Assembly (NCBI GenBank): GCA_007922225.1
Contig: ML679963.1
Span: forward strand, 5,270,624-5,334,623
Length of the DNA: 64,000 nucleotides
Direction of reading: 5' to 3'
DNA from: Emydura subglobosa
Taxonomy: Eukaryota > Chordata > Testudines > Chelidae
Part shown: piece by piece, positions 48,276-63,269 of the stretch
Layout of the letters: the number at the start of each line of letters is the position of its first letter
Numbering within the stretch: the first letter of the stretch is position 1
Notes under the pieces: generated by a model
Database searches by the model: none
What the model was told of the DNA's origin: nothing
The model's input: the letters and a program-made list of their open reading frames with translations, nothing else
Translations under genes and position numbers: made by a program

Positions 48276-48559
48276 CAGTTTTGAAACTGGCCAAGTACAC
48301 ATGTACCTGTCTCATATAAAGCAGCCCTGGCCTGCAGTATCTGTGTGACAGAGACTGCACCTGCCTTTGTCCTTGCTCTGCCACCGTATCATCAGCCACA
48401 GCAGGATTTGGCTCACAAAACACCTGTCAAACCATCAGTTTGCTTCAAATGCTCAATGGTGGGGGCCCTTTATACCCAGAAATACTCATTCTCTGTCCTA
48501 CATCCTACATATACATAGTTGCAAGGGCCCCTAAAAAGAACCACCAAATTATAGAAGTT

Positions 48560-48660
48560 AGAGATGGAGGATTCCTATTAGGCTACGCAGTCTCCTACCC
48601 CCTGGCCAGTGCAGAATTGTTCCCTATAGTAGACTCTTTAGAGCTTTGGCTTTTAAAAGG
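48560..48660. repeat. Unnamed repeat sharing CCAGTGCAGAATTGTTCCC with 55 kb
   Basis: CAGTCTCCTACCCCCTGGCC then AGTGCAGAATTGTTCCCTA closely parallels TAGTCCATCTCCTTGCCAATG, CAGGATTGTTCCCCA at 55085-55125. It is probably a CR1-related 3' fragment; the family is not certain. Confidence 0.45.
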
Positions 48661-50999
48661 AACATTTAATAAAGGAATAAACGTGGAAAAAAGCCAGACT
48701 AACAGTCTTCCAAATCCTGCAATGCAATTAGAAAATGACTTCAGAAACGTGTTAAAATCAACAGATTTTGTTGGTACCAACATATAGTTTGTTAAGTAGC
48801 AAATGCCATATTGAGGGATTGACACTGCAAGGTGCTGAGTGCCCCTAAGACACAAAAACCAAAGGATGCTCAGTTCCTTGAAGGATCAGGCCCAAATGAA
48901 TACCTACAAGGACCTGCTCCTGTTCCCATTGAAATCAGTGGCAAAAGCCCCAGTGATCCAGAAGGTTATTGCTTTAAAAAGATAGTAGTGCATGGGATGG
49001 ACAAACATGAACAAAGTCACATTAAAAACAAGGATAGTTCAGAATTTCATATGGAACACCAGGGTATTGCGGTCAGAGAATCAATCTATTTAATCATTTA
49101 AACAACAACAAATCTCTAAGGAGAAAGTCAACTGTTTTCCTGCTAACTGCTTTGAGACAAAGCAATGGAAGGAAAACATCCAGTGCCAATAATGTCATAA
49201 TTTGATTAAAGTCTGCACAGAAGACCTAAAACACTTGGAGAACAATGAGTAAGAAATTAAGTTTCAAATTAAGTGCTGGCCTTACAGTGTGCTACTTCTT
49301 CATATTCTGACAGAAAGGATACCGTTGGGTTCTTTTCACATGTGATGCACGGGATACGGTAATCGTTTAATCATCTCATACATTTTTCCATTTCTTTCTC
49401 CAAGAGGAAAGAGAAATCTAGAAATGTGATTCCACTTTGTTTTATTATAATATTGATTTTCCTGCACAGAGAAAATGCATTCGTCCTCTAAGCTGGCACA
49501 TGGGCAAGAAAGGGTTAACACAATGTTTATCACAAGGCTGGCTTCAGAGTTGAAAGTAATGTGATCAGTAATGAATTTTGTGTTACATTAGGTTGTATAA
49601 ATGGACAGACAAGCGCAGACAACAAGTGGCCAGGAGTCGGGGCTAATCTAATGATGTAAAAATAGAGACAGCACCAATTATACTTGGGGCCAGCTCAGAG
49701 CTCCTGCAGGGACTGCAAATGAATAGGTACAAATCAAATTACTGACTAATAGACGCACTACAAGAGAGGGCAGTCAATGCTAAATGCATTAGGGCTGTGT
49801 GACCTCCCTGCTCTGAACAGCAGAATCCTAAATTTGACTTTAAAAAAAAAATCAAAGGAACTCTTGTTTGGTTAAGAAGAGAGATAAAACAGTGTTGCTC
49901 GTTAGATTATTTAAAACATTTAATTTTTTTTACCCTTTGTTACCCTCTTCTGTGAGTATTGGACATCTCCTAAAACCTTTTCAAATCTGACCGAGATTCT
50001 GCTTTCAAAACAATAAGAAATATTCTCTGTTCAAAAGTTAAGACCTGATAACAATGCAGTTATGTTACATACCAAAACATTTCAAAGCCATGTGCCTCTC
50101 TGTGGAGATGTTTTTTACTGCTACTTCAACGGCTGTGTCTGTATCAAAAATAAAATATTTCTTTAATTTTTTTAAAATATTAAAAAATAAAAAGGATTTT
50201 GCCAAAACAACATTTGATTATAAATAAATGCAATTGACCAGCTTGTTAGCAAATGGAAGAAAGTCAGATTTGTCTCTTGGTACATACACCCCCTTTAAAA
50301 ACATCATGAGATATACAGCTTCTTCTACAAATGGCAATGAACCTAAATTCACACTGAAAATATTTTTAGTATCAGAATCATTGTCTCCCTTCAAAAAGCC
50401 CCTAAATAATGTATGACCCAAAAGAAACTTTAACAAAAGATACAGTTGCCCTTTTTCAAGCTCTGTGCATCTAACAGAAGCTTTAAAGGGGAAATGGCTG
50501 GAGTGCTTTGGTGTTCCCCCACAGGTCAGATTTAAAAGTGGCTATCAGCCAACATTCCAAGGATTTGGTAATAGTTATAAAGTTTAAAATGCAGTTGTCG
50601 GCCCTGTCGTGTGCATGAGTTGTCTATTAAGGGAATGTTTATGTACAGTCACATAAAATGCCTACTTGTGCAGCCTGAAGTTGTACAGGGACAGAATGGG
50701 AATTAATGTATTTAGCAGGATGTATATAGTTTACCAGCTAAAACAGATATACATATGCGGCACATGAAGAGAGAAAGCTCTTGAAAGCAGACACAGGGTG
50801 TGTTAGAATGAAGATAAGAATACACAGACACTACACAGAATAAAACTGCGGGAAGGGCAATGACAAAAATTATACTGAAGAAATGAAACATTTTCCAAAG
50901 TTTAATCACTCCTGTCACAGGGTGGAATTTAAAAGCTCTTAGATTACACTAAATACCACACATTTTCAGTGTAGCATACAGGAAACTGACATGCAGAGC

Positions 51000-51082
51000 C
51001 AAATCCTCAGCCGGTGTAAATCAGCGCAGCCCCATTGATTTGTATGAAGATACACCAATTTACACTGGCTGAGGAACCGGCG
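51000..51082. repeat. Foldback element (AATCCTCAGCCGGTGTAAAT type)
   Basis: CAAATCCTCAGCCGGTGTAA then ATCAGCG pairs with ACACCAATTTACACTGGCTG then AGGA; CCCATTGATTTG is at the centre. Confidence 0.55.
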
Positions 51083-53418
51083 TGTGATGTCTGTCACTAC
51101 TGATGGGAGATACGCATTTATATCTCTGAACAGTGCTCATAATGTACCTGAAGAACTTCCATTGCCGTACACTGTGTGAGAGGTAATTGAATGAGAATCT
51201 GTTAATGTAATAATGTGTAAATATGTGCTTTTCCTATGCAGTGCTTTGAAAAATGTCCCTCTGAAAGACTCAGGTATATTGAAAAAATACTGAAACTTAA
51301 TTCAGCTAAATCTCATGACGTAGGAATTGTTTTGAGCTCTTGGAGTTATCCAAGAGGAGAACTTGCTCTTTGAGCCTGGGATGAATATCGCAAAAGTTCA
51401 AAGGTCACTTTTAGTAGAAATGTCATTTGATGTGTCTGTGCGTTTGCTGCCCAAGCTGCCTTTGCATTGAATCTGTGCAGGTGTCTGATTGCCTAAAATG
51501 CCCTTAAGATGTCAAATTTTTGTCCACTACCCAGTTCAAGATTGGAATTGAGAAAAAAATAGACAGAGAAGAGGGGGAACAAAATTCCCTTCGCTAAAAT
51601 AAAGGAAGGAGGCCAGGAAAGAAGGGGAAGGAGAGGAAGTTCTCTCTTTTAACTATTTGCAGTTCAAGCTCTCACAACCCGGGTGTGTGTGTCACTCCAT
51701 CCCCTGGACTAAACATCCAAATACATCATCTTTGAGTCTCCACACACATGGTTTGTGACCTTACCCATTTTTCCTATATGGAAGTTGTTCAGCTTTGGCA
51801 GAATTCAACAGTGCTGGGATCAGTGGGAATGAGATTCATTCATGCCTCAATTTTAGGTCGATGAACATCTTTTTGAAGTCAATAAATGCCCACGTTGTGT
51901 CCTTTATTTCTAGTCATGAACTTCAGAGATAGGTGCAAACCACAAAATTCACATGAGGATTTAAAAAACTTCCCCTCCCAAAGCTCAAAGGTCTGGGGTT
52001 TTGGTTCAGCCCAGTGTCACAGTAGGGTAACCAGATGCAACATTTGGTTCTAGATGTAACTTCAGATTCTGAGCTTTCCTAAAGTTCATGGGTTCAGATC
52101 CAGGTTTGTGGTGTAGGCCTATCTTTAATAAGTATGTCCAATTAGCTGTGTCTACCTACATTCCACTCATTAGACTAGGAATTGGTTTCCGATTATGCGC
52201 TTTGATCAAATGAATTTCATTTGTCAAAATATGAGCTTTTTCCTTATAGTCAGAAAGACTGGAAGAGGGATTCCTACTATGGACCACACACAAAAACCTG
52301 GTGTGATTTCTCATACCAATCCTGAAGGATGTGGATTTGAGTTTCGCTCGATCTCACACCAAAAAGCCACCTTCAGTTCACCCAACTGAAAAATGGGTAC
52401 CTGATCCATCGGGTTAAGGCAGACAAAGGCAGTCTGATGTGATGCTGGCCACATCACAGGCTTGCGTGCCACTGGCTATGAAACTGATGTGCCTTAACCA
52501 CGGCAGCCTGTTGAGCCATTGGCTTGGGGGGGGGGACTTTGACTTTTTGACTTTTTCTATTTTGAAACTTCCAAAGTTGGCAGATGACAGATTTTGCATT
52601 TTTTGCCAGGGTTTCTAATAAAATATTTACCGTGGCCCTTTTATGGAAACTCAGCTCTATTCACATTAGAGTTGGCTTAAAATAATTTCCTTTAAATTCT
52701 GTAACAAATCTCCTGTTCTTACTATTCTACACAAATCTTGTTGTTTTATTGACTATGATAATGGCAACAATAAAAGTTTGCTGCAAGCAAAATTCATAGC
52801 TAGAGGTGGGCCCACACTGCAAAAATTGGGGATCTCTCCACAGTGTCTGAATACAGGATTTTAGTTTGAACTCATCTCTACTCCTGACACATGACCCAAA
52901 TTAAGTTAGAGAAACAGATTATTATTTTGCTGTATGATTTAGGATGCAAACTGACCTAATGCAAGGCTCTTCATTTTCTGATTAGTAAGAAAGCACATGT
53001 ACTTACAAAGAAAAAATCTTACAAATATATAGCAATGGAAGGATTCCAAGATTGCAAAATAATGTGGATTTTGGTATTATCTGCAAAATAAAGTAGATAT
53101 GAGCTAGCAGTATAACACTGAGGCTGAGGTACAAATAGTAATAGAGAAGATTTAGCAGAAGAGTTCAGTAATGTGAATTCAGAATCATCTGATGATAGTG
53201 AGTCAGAGTCTACACTTATGCCATCCCATTGACTTCAGTGGCATTGCCCTTGTACTACTGCATTTGATGTGGGCACCGGTAGTGACAGCATGAAGTCTAT
53301 CAATGTAAATCAGATTGAAGGCAGATTCCCTTACCCTATGCTAAGAAAATATCCAGAACAGCATGAAAGACACGTGTGTCGTTTATGTGTGCGTGGTTCA
53401 CAGATGAACGGCGAGTTA

Positions 53419-53710
53419 TGGCAAGTCTCCACTACTGTGCTAAATCGGCGCTGCTGCCATTGATGCAGTGGCATCCATTTAGAGGGTCTGGTGAAGACAC
53501 GCTAAGTCGATGGGAGAGCGCTCTCCTGTGAACGTCTGTAATCCACCTCAACGAGAGGAGGAAGCTATGGTGATAGGAGAGCATCTCCTGTTGATATAAC
53601 ATAGCGTGGACACTGCTGCAAGTCAATCTAAGGTATATTGACTTAAGTTACATTACTCACGTAACTTAACTAGCGTAACTGAGATTGACTTAGTAGTGAA
53701 GACGTGCCCC
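53419..53710 (-). mobile_element. MITE with GGCA(A/C)GTCT(C/T)CACTACT ends (292 bp)
   Basis: The left end GGCAAGTCTCCACTACTG and the reverse of the right end, GGCACGTCTTCACTACTA, match at 15 of 18. The interior has GTCGATGGGAGAGCGCTCTC and GTAACTTAACTAGCG, typical of the TCTACAC/TCTTCAC MITE group seen at 31732. TTA and TAG flanks are compatible with a decayed short duplication. Confidence 0.65.
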
Positions 53711-55059
53711 TAGTCTTTGTAAACAAGTTTCTCTCGTCTAGACTTTTTAATGAATTCAATCTGTCGACAGTATCTACCACTACATTATCTATGCGCTTTA
53801 TAAAATAATAGTAAGCCTGCAAAATAGCTGAGAATTATTCTTATGTTGCAAAGGCACACTGAAGTCAATGGTGCAAAAGCAACTCAGTCTATGGTTAATC
53901 CTTCCCCCCAAGCCAGCCCTGTGGGAGGGCGGAGTTGCAATCCCCCCTGCTCCCTTTGCTGCAGAGCTAAGTAGAGCCGAGCATGGTTGGTACTGCAGCC
54001 TTGAGGTTGCAATAGCTCCCGTTGCTTCCTGAGATTGATTGGCCAGTGGTATAGTGACAGATCCCCTGGCCTCACCACATTCCTCGCATCCCTTCACTCG
54101 GCTGCTCAGGGAAATGGAGGGAGCCCTTATAGAGCCGAGTTCCACAGTATGCATGTTTGTCATGTGGTGTTGTCCAGATCTTGCCCTCGACAGAATCAAA
54201 ATGCACTGGGTTCATTGCTTCTGAAGCCCACCACAGTCACAGAAAAGGGGGCGAAATTTGCCCCTGTGGTACTTAGCATATTTAGCTCTAATACCACACA
54301 GCACTGTAATACTGCACAGCAGAAATACTCCTCACTGGTTATACTTCAGAATACGTATTTTTAACCACACTGCAAGTCTTATCCCATATTGTGGACTAAA
54401 TTCCTGTTTTAAGTCTGATGAGATGGAGATGATCAAAAAAATCTGGAAGCTTAAGAAATGTACATTTAAGAAGCCAACATAAATACATGCATTTACTGAT
54501 TACAGTAAACAAAATGTGGAGGGTGAGGAATCACCTAGGATGGAATTCCTAAGTAAAATTTGAGACAAAAATTTTAGAAGAGATTTCAGAAATACAAAAT
54601 ATTAGCAATGATTTACAAAAAAAAAAAAATTCCATGCAGAAAACACTGCACTCACTCAGTAGCTATATCTCACATATAAATATTGTGACTGCTTGAAAAT
54701 GAACCTTTGTAAACAAGAGAGATAATCCACCACCACCATTTCATGTGTGGATTTTTTTAAACTAGCATTTGACAAACGAACATTTTTTTGGTTTTTTGCA
54801 TCTTAGCCAATTTATGGCTTTTCTGGAATTAAATGTATATCTGGGCTGACAGCTTACGAACAGCAGACTCCACTCAAGATTAGACATGGGTTGTCTGAAT
54901 AATTGGATAAGAGGGACAAAAGTCAACTTGCTGTGTGACTAGAGCTACTGTAAGTCACATGGAAAGTAGATTTTTCTGATCATTTTCCAGACCTGCTTCT
55001 TCTCCCATCCACTGTCCAACAGACTTGGCATCTAGCCTGGATCATAGATGTCAGCAATG

Positions 55060-55165
55060 GAAAAGAACTCTTAGGTCAGATAGTCCATCTCCTTGCCAAT
55101 GCAGGATTGTTCCCCACATTTCTAGTGTGTCCTCCAGTCTGGTGGTTCCAATGCAACCAATATCT
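55060..55165. repeat. Unnamed repeat, partner of 48560
   Basis: AGCAATGGAAAAGAACTCTT then AGGTCAGATAGTCCATCTCC leads into GCCAATGCAGGATTGTTCCC, the shared motif. It resembles CR1/L3-type 3' ends. Confidence 0.45.
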
Positions 55166-57754
55166 GTGCTGATTAATGTGTAACTAGGCCTACTGAGAAA
55201 ATATCACATTGCTACAGCAGCGTTTCAAAGTAATAGAGTAGGTAAGAAACAAAGAATTAATTAGTTAATATTTATTGCAAAAAATGGACTACAAGTATGT
55301 GTTTCATCTCTACTATAATAGGTATCAATCCTGATTACCATACAAATCTACATGCCAACTATGTCCTAACTGTTAAGGCATTAAAAGAATCTATTTATCT
55401 CTTGCCATTAAGTGCATGTCAGAGCCAATTGAGCACTTGATAATGTCTCCCTGTCCATTCCATTGTCCATTTATTCTTCTGTCCATCCAACAGTTTTGAG
55501 CTCTAAGCACAGAGCATGTGTTCCAATTCAGTGCTAGTAGTTTTTATTCTTTTACGCTGAAGTTCACATAAATTTTCGTGTTTTAGTAAATGTCTTTAAA
55601 ATGCTTTTAAACATTATGTCTGCAATGTATTCAAGAAGCATAAACAAGGATTAAAGCCAGGCAACACTTTAAGTCAAAATAAGCCACTTTTAGGATAATT
55701 AGAGATGGGAATTATAAATTATATCATTTTGGGTCCAAGGCAGAACTATAAATACTGTATTTGGAGTCAGTAGCAATATAGAAACTAATTGTGGAGAGAG
55801 GGAGCAAATTTATGGTGTTCCTCAACCCAGATGTCTTTACTATCATTTCATCCAGCTGACTGGGCAGACAGGAGTTCTAAGAAGCAAGGGCCATGCTAAA
55901 AGTTTGTGTGTTTTTTTAAAAGAGACAAATGGTTAATTCAGCCAAAGACTGTCAAGATGTGGTAGCTTTTGGGGGGGTTAAAATAATCCTACTTACTAGG
56001 AGCCAATAAGGACACTTCTCTTTTTGATCTGGGGTGATACCCTCAATTTATCTTTTTCTATTTCCTAACCAGTATATAGCTGCTAACACTTTAACGTGAT
56101 ACGCAGCTGTTTGGCAAATGGCTAGTTGCCAGTCTGTCTGAGAAAAACTACCCCATGTTACTGATGCTGGTTGATTCCCTGGGCAAGTAGATCTTCCACA
56201 TCTCAACAAAGTAGGACAGGATATTTATATGACCATCAGGTAATGTGGAACTCATGAAAGGGGGAGACTGAGTTCAAGAGTTGATAGGGGATGGGGTGCA
56301 CATAGAAGTTCAGAGCCTTAGGAATCAGTTTTAAGTCCTGCATTAAGCCAACACTTGCCAGGATTTGAGCCTAGAATCCCAGTTCCTGAGAAGAAATTGT
56401 GGAACTGACTAAAACAGAGCCCAATGATAAGCAGAAAAACGGCACGAGCATAACAACAAACAACAACAGGGTAGGGGCTAATAAGCATGCAACTCACAGG
56501 TTATGCCAATGTTACCCACTGCTCCACACCAATACCTACAGTTTATGCTTTTGGGTGGTATATACTACACTGTAGAAAGATTACCTGTATGAAAGATGTA
56601 CATGCATGGGGGAAAGAAGAGGAGAGAATGGTCTGTTTGGAAGACTTTTAATTTAGCGATGGCTTTCTTCTGAAAATTGTTCACCTTTGTTTTCACCCTT
56701 ATAGACCCTTTATGTGCTAAATACTGTGGGCCTAAATTTCATCTTTGTTGTATCAGTCTAAGCCCCAGTGAAACACCCACTGCAATTAATGGGGTTGCAC
56801 CTTGTGGAACCGAAAGAAAACATAACCTCTATGTTTCTTTCTTATTTCCTCATTTATAATATGCAGCCATCAGAATCTCTGGGTGCACTTACAAATATCT
56901 AAAGAACAGACATCAGCTTCTAAAGGGGAAATTCCAACTTCTTTGGGGGAATTACCCTTAACCACAAAACATTCCTGTTTCCAGAACAGAAGTTTTCTAA
57001 TATTAGAAGATTCTTTTTTTTTAGAAAAAAACTCTTTCCCGGTACTGGATCCAGAGCTCTTGCAGCTCCTGCTAAAGCTAATCGGCCAGATGCTGGAGTG
57101 TGATTGAGCTGGAAAGTGTGCAGGGTAAGGAGGTGTGTGCAGAAGTGGCTTGAAGCTCACCACTTGACTCTCTCAGTCCTGCAGCAGATTGAGGGCTATT
57201 TGCAGTAGCAGCCAGAAGGCAGCGAAAACACAGTTGAGCATTAGCATAGTGCCAGGGTATCCCAATGGTGCCCCATTTTCTCTGGCCATTCCTCCTTTTC
57301 CCTGCTCTGCTGGCAGCAGGAAGATTGAGTGGTGTAAGAGTTCCTATGTTGACTGGAAACCACAAGAGGCTTCTCCTTAAACTGGGGTGGATCTTTCTTC
57401 GGATACTTAAAGTAACTTTAAGGCCACATTAAACTGGTGATGTGGTACAAAGTAGCCGTGCAGGAGGGTCTGGCCCAGTATTTGTAAGGGTACTTAAGGT
57501 GTGTGTAAGGTCTAGCTGAAGGATAGGAGCCAGCTCCCACAAACTGCAGTGTTACTAGTCACCTTAACCCAGCATCTCTAGATTGCTTTAGCTTTCACAG
57601 CAAGTATCATCCTACAAAACCCACTACTCTTTGAGAAGGTTGTAAAATGCACAGCAGGGGGTAACGTTGACCCATCATTTTATATGGAAGATGCCCTTCC
57701 AAAGTAAATTGTAGCTGGTATTGATAAGTACCAAAATAAATAAAGCTTTTTTAG

Positions 57755-57965
57755 AGTGTTTTCCATTTGTACAGCATTTTGCAAATGTTAGCGGATTAAG
57801 CGCCACAGGAACTCTGTGAGGTATTGTTATCCTTATCTTACAGATGAGGGAACTGAGCCAAAGGAATATTACATGACTCGCCCAAGGCAACAACAGGAGT
57901 AAGTACCAGAGCTGAAATTGTAACCCAGATCTGGTGCTTAGATCACCACTTTCTGTTAACATTAA
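57755..57965 (-). mobile_element. MIR-like SINE fragment
   Basis: GAGGTATTGTTATCCTTATC, TTACAGATGAGGGAACTGAG and CATGACTCGCCCAAGGCAAC match the reversed SINE core, followed by the head (AACCCAGATCTGG). Confidence 0.75.
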
Positions 57966-59117
57966 ACCACTACTTAATTTCATCTTCATTCAGCAGCAGT
58001 GGGTAAAAACGGAGAGGTTCCAAACAGGTCAAAGATTACAAGTGTGGGATGTAAAGGTTGCTTCTGGACCAAGCAAGTTATATTTATTTGAAGTGAAATG
58101 GACAAGGCCCAAGTTTCCCATTCCCAGACTCTTCTTCCTTGAGAGAGCAGGAACTGGTAGCTCGCCGGTGGCATGACGAGGGTGGAGTATCTTATGTTGC
58201 TCAACGGTGACTCCACTGCAAATTAAGGGCCAGCACTGAGGGGAGTCCCTTTCAGTCCCCTACAGCTGGATCAATGATAACCGGGACTAATGGGAGGTCA
58301 GTAGAATGGGGAATCCCCAGGAATACCTGAGGGACATCGCAGAAAGAAAAGACAGTTTCAAATCTACAAGGTCTTACATAATGTCAATATGTTGGTATGT
58401 TCAGATGTTACTGTTATAGCTCTTTTTTTTTTTCTTCCCAGGCAACTCGCCAAAATGAGGACATGGTGAGAAATGAGTGGGCATCTGATATTAGAAGATA
58501 CCATGGATATTAGCTGCTGGTACAACACCAATAGTGCATGGATCATAGACAGATATGGTCCTTTTAGTAGAGGGTATTTTTAAAACAATTCAGAATTAAC
58601 AACAGAAATAAAACCCACAATTACCCTAAGCGATAACATTTCTGAGTGATTCCTGTCTCTGTGAGCAGTGTAATCTCTGAAGTGCTATTCCATTTATGTA
58701 AATACACTGTGTAATTTATCAATGTAATGGACAGTGATGAAGATGGATTAATTTGGATTACAGAACCAGCACTTTATAGTGGTTTTACAGAGAATAGATA
58801 ATTACACAGACAGAGCCTAATTTGAATGTTGTTTTGATCACTGTCTGCAAGAGTAGCAGTTTGCAGGAAGCATCAGGGAGCTCAACTCTTTGGGCCCACG
58901 TCACCAGAGCAATACAGAAAAAAGCCTAAAATGTGAATATTTCTCTTCATGTCATTTTGAAGATGGCAAGATTCTGTATGTATGTGATCTGCCAATATTA
59001 CTCTTTCTAAAAGATTGCTCCCATGGTTGGGGAAGACACTCACAAAAGCCATGTAAAATCAGAGATGTCATGTCTGCAGTTTGCTGAGAAAGAGGGAAGC
59101 AAAATTTTAACGAGTTA

Positions 59118-59375
<258 letters not shown>

Positions 59376-59627
59376 CTAGTGTAGATACCAGAACTAATCT
59401 TCCTCCATACCTATACCATGTTAACATAGCAATAATTCACAAAAAAGGAAGAACTGTTTACATTCTGGGTTAACAATGTATCTGAAAGATACATTTTGGC
59501 ATATTAATTAAAATACTGATTTTTAAAATATACACAGGGAGCAGGACTGAGTAGTTACAGCCCAAACTAGTAGCCTTCTTTGATCATTTAAAAGCAAAAC
59601 TGTCAGTTTAAAAATCATGGGCCTGCC

Positions 59628-59716
59628 TGATTCTAAATTCACACTAGTGTGAATAGGAGTAACTCCAATGAAGTTAATTAATTAGACTGGTGTGAATCCG
59701 GTATAAGTGAGAGCAT
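59628..59716. repeat. Foldback element
   Basis: TGATTCTAAATTCACACTAG then TGTGAATAGGAGTAACTCC pairs weakly with ACTGGTGTGAATCCGGTATA; CCAATGAAGTTAATT is at the centre. Confidence 0.4.
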
Positions 59717-61207
59717 TTATTTAAAAAAAAATCACTAATAATATCTTAGACAATTTAAAATGAAATTTTTTTTAAACTCTGATGTTTCTTTTACTGTGTA
59801 TTTGTGGAACTTTTTGCATTCCTCTTATTTCGGACAATGAAAATAAACTAGTCATTTCCTCTTTGCTAACAGTCAAAATTTCTAGTCAATTTCATTTTCA
59901 TGTTTTCATGCACCAGCACAATATTGTGGTGTTTGAGCTTTGAACACTGATTTGGGGGGTAGAGGACAATGTTAATTCTATTTTTAAAAAATATTTCCAG
60001 TGGAACAAAAAAGCTCTTCTATTGGTCTATGTTTCTGTGTGAGTGTGTTTCTACAGAAATGTCATTTTGAGGCCAAATAGACCTAAACGGTGCCCCTTTT
60101 ATCAGTGACACAATAATGGAGATGCTGGCTGTTGTGACAGAGTGCAACAATACTGTCTCCAGAAAAGATACTTAAACTAATTCCTTAACTTTCCTAATTC
60201 AAAATAGTACATGATGTTCTGCTGAATGCAAAGATTAGATTCTGAATCCAAGATCACTTCAAAGTACAAATTAAAATTATTCTACTTTATTATACAGCAA
60301 GTCTTCTGTGAAGGCTTACTTTAAATCATTCCCACTTGGAACAAGATTACAGTTATGCTTTGTTGCTTCAAGCACATACCATTTAGGAACTATTAGGAAA
60401 CCAAATATGCAGCATTTATTGTGCCTAGGTTTCTGCCAGCCTATGGAGGGGAAAAAATGCAAATGCCAACGTTTCTCAAAGTTAAAAGTACATGAAACAC
60501 GTCCTTGTTATCAGGCCTTTGGTTCTCCCCTTTGATCAGCCGTCAGAAACTATCTACACTTGTACACTGTGACTGTACAGCTTCACAGCACACTCTCTGC
60601 CAATGACAGGTGGTAATAGAAAGGGTGAGAGACCAAGCCCTGCGGCAGGCGTCCCTTCCTCTGATAACGTCCAAAGTACTGGGTGATAACCGTTAGTAAA
60701 CACTCGGGGAGTCAGCTAATCCATACATCAGCAAAGAGGGGCAGATAATTCTGAACTCTAATAGCATGGACAAAAGCACTGGGGATGGCATTCAGGGATT
60801 TATATGGGCTGCAATGGTGACTTCTGGCTCCTGAATTTCATCAGCGCATACAACTTTGATTTATCTCTTTGCCTGGCTGCAGAGTAGATTCCTGGCACTA
60901 GAAAACAATCAACACTGCAATGGACCTCTACAGAATGGGAACGTGGCTCTTGTGTGACACATGCACTTGAACTTTGGATGAATCCCAGGTTGAACCTATA
61001 GGAACGATTACCATATATTTCAGTTTTTGAATTGGCCTTTGGATTTATATGGCTTCTCCAGCCTTCTAGTTTGTTTTTTAAGGAAGCACTATAAAGTCCC
61101 CTTAGAGAAAATGCAGCGAGGTGAGGAAAGATCCCCTATATTCAGAACTATGCATCACTTCCATGTTGCCAGCTTCCCTAACTATATATGAAATAGCCGT
61201 ATTTGAC

Positions 61208-61227
61208 TTTTTTTTTTTTTTTTTTTT
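61208..61227. repeat. T20 homopolymer
   Basis: An uninterrupted T run in the upstream BCAS3 intron. Confidence 0.85.
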
Positions 61228-63201
61228 AATTTTTCTTTTCAGAATGTTCCTTATGTTGCTTTTCGGGGCCAAATCCTGAGGCCCTCACTCAGCTCCTACT
61301 CTGTCAATCCCCCACCGACTTCAGTAACTTTTGTTAGGGCCATACAAATACCCGATAATCATTTTGGGACTTTTATTACTGAATGCAAAAATAATATGGC
61401 ACAGAGAGGACTTTCAGAAACTCCCACAGGTTTTCCCCATTGAGCTGGAGAAGGATAATGAAAGATCTCTTCTTTATTAGTGTCAGCTCTTATTCTGAAA
61501 GCAAGAAACTAAACAATTTCTGCCCCTATGAGCAGACAGATGAATAATAAAGCAAATGGTTTTTGAAGCTCTGCCAAGACAACTGCATACGTGCACAACT
61601 AGAAACTTCAGAGAGTGCCCCTTTCTAGTTCCAGAGATACTTGAGTGAGAGCAAAGGAGACAAGTGTAGCATTACCTCCACAATCAGGGGCCGAGAGCTG
61701 CCAAAAGTTCTTAGCAGCAACGTGTGCGGTGCAAGTGTTAATGTAAATGCAGGTTACAGGGATTAACTGCATAGAATGCTTTCTTGTAAAATAAACTGAA
61801 AGGCCTGTGAAGTTCCAACGTTATCTTTTCCTCCCTTTTCACTCCTTTTCCACATTATGCGTACATGTCTGGTAATAAATTTAATGTCAGGGCATCTAGC
61901 TACAATTCACCCACCACAACGAGAGTCTGATAATCAGGTTTGGGTCTATCTTTGAATAGCACTGAGTGGGGCTGAAAGGGGACTTCATGCTGGGAGATAA
62001 TCTCTGCCTGGCATACTGGGCTTTCCAAACGTCGTCTTACTTTATTACATAACACTGATTTATTAAGCTGGCTCTACACCTGAACAACACACAATCACAC
62101 TGCAGAGAACTAACAGGACTACAGAATATGTGAGTCTCAGATGATCATAATCTATTACCAAAAAAATCAATCCATCCATCTTTATATCCACCCATTTATC
62201 ATATTTACACAGCACCAGGCACTGTATTTCTAGGTGTCATAACGGAGGAAGGAGTAAAGATGAGCCATAACTGCTACCATTTATACAATTCACAAACTCA
62301 CTCCTCTCTGATCTTTGGTGGGGCAGATAAAATGGAACCGAAGACTAAACCACCTGGGTTATTTTGTATTGGTAAACCAAAATCAGCAGTTCTGCCTGTC
62401 TTCACAGTAAAAAATTAATCCTGAATTTCTTCAGGAAGACTAAGATTAGTTGTCCCATATCTTCAATTATTCCTTGGCATTGCATTAGTAGACAATAGTC
62501 TTATCAAAGGGAAATAATTCTCTAATTGCAGAATTAAGACCAGGATATTTTTACACTTTGAATAACAGTTTTGTGAAGTGTATGAAATCACTGACAGGCT
62601 GGTTATTTCCGAAGAGTTTTGATGTTCTTTGCCTTTTGTACACACCATTATTAGTGGGTCAAGAAAGCTCATGGTATTCAATCTAAACTGATAACAGCTA
62701 ATCCTATCCTTGTTAGTTATGAAATTGATTTACTTTTACATTTTATTTTTTGCTCCAATTTCCCCTTTTCAGTACTCATACCAGAAGTTCCAGTATTTGA
62801 ATAGATAGCTCATCAAATTTCTCAATCACTGGGCAGATTATGTTTTAAGAATAAGACTTAATACGTTATTCTGTGCTCAGAATCCATGAAATACAGCCAG
62901 AAGATAATGGCAATACCGATAAGGTTAGGGAAAGCATGGTGCCAATTAAACGGATTACAAAACATTTGACAGAGAGCAGACTGGATGAACATGAAGGATG
63001 TGTTTACCGACAAACTGCTGAAACTGTACTGACAACGACAAAAATAAGACCATGATGTGTGAAATCAAGCTCTTCTGCTATATTAACCTAGTAACATCTT
63101 TTTTCTGTTGATGAACCAGTTTTCATCTCGTTGAAGAAGTTAATTTAGGAACAACCCAAGAGAGAAGAAAATCAGGTACCATTTTAGCCACAAAAGTTTA
63201 T

Positions 63202-63269
63202 GGGTGAAATCCTGGTCTCATTGAAGTAAATAGCAAAACTTCCCTTCAATGGAGTCAGAATTTCACCCT
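63202..63269 (+). repeat. Foldback element, module 2 type
   Basis: GGGTGAAATCCTGGTCTCAT at the left and GAGTCAGAATTTCACCC at the right, with AGCAAAACTTCCCTTCAATG inside, match module 2 of the bipartite elements. Confidence 0.55.
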
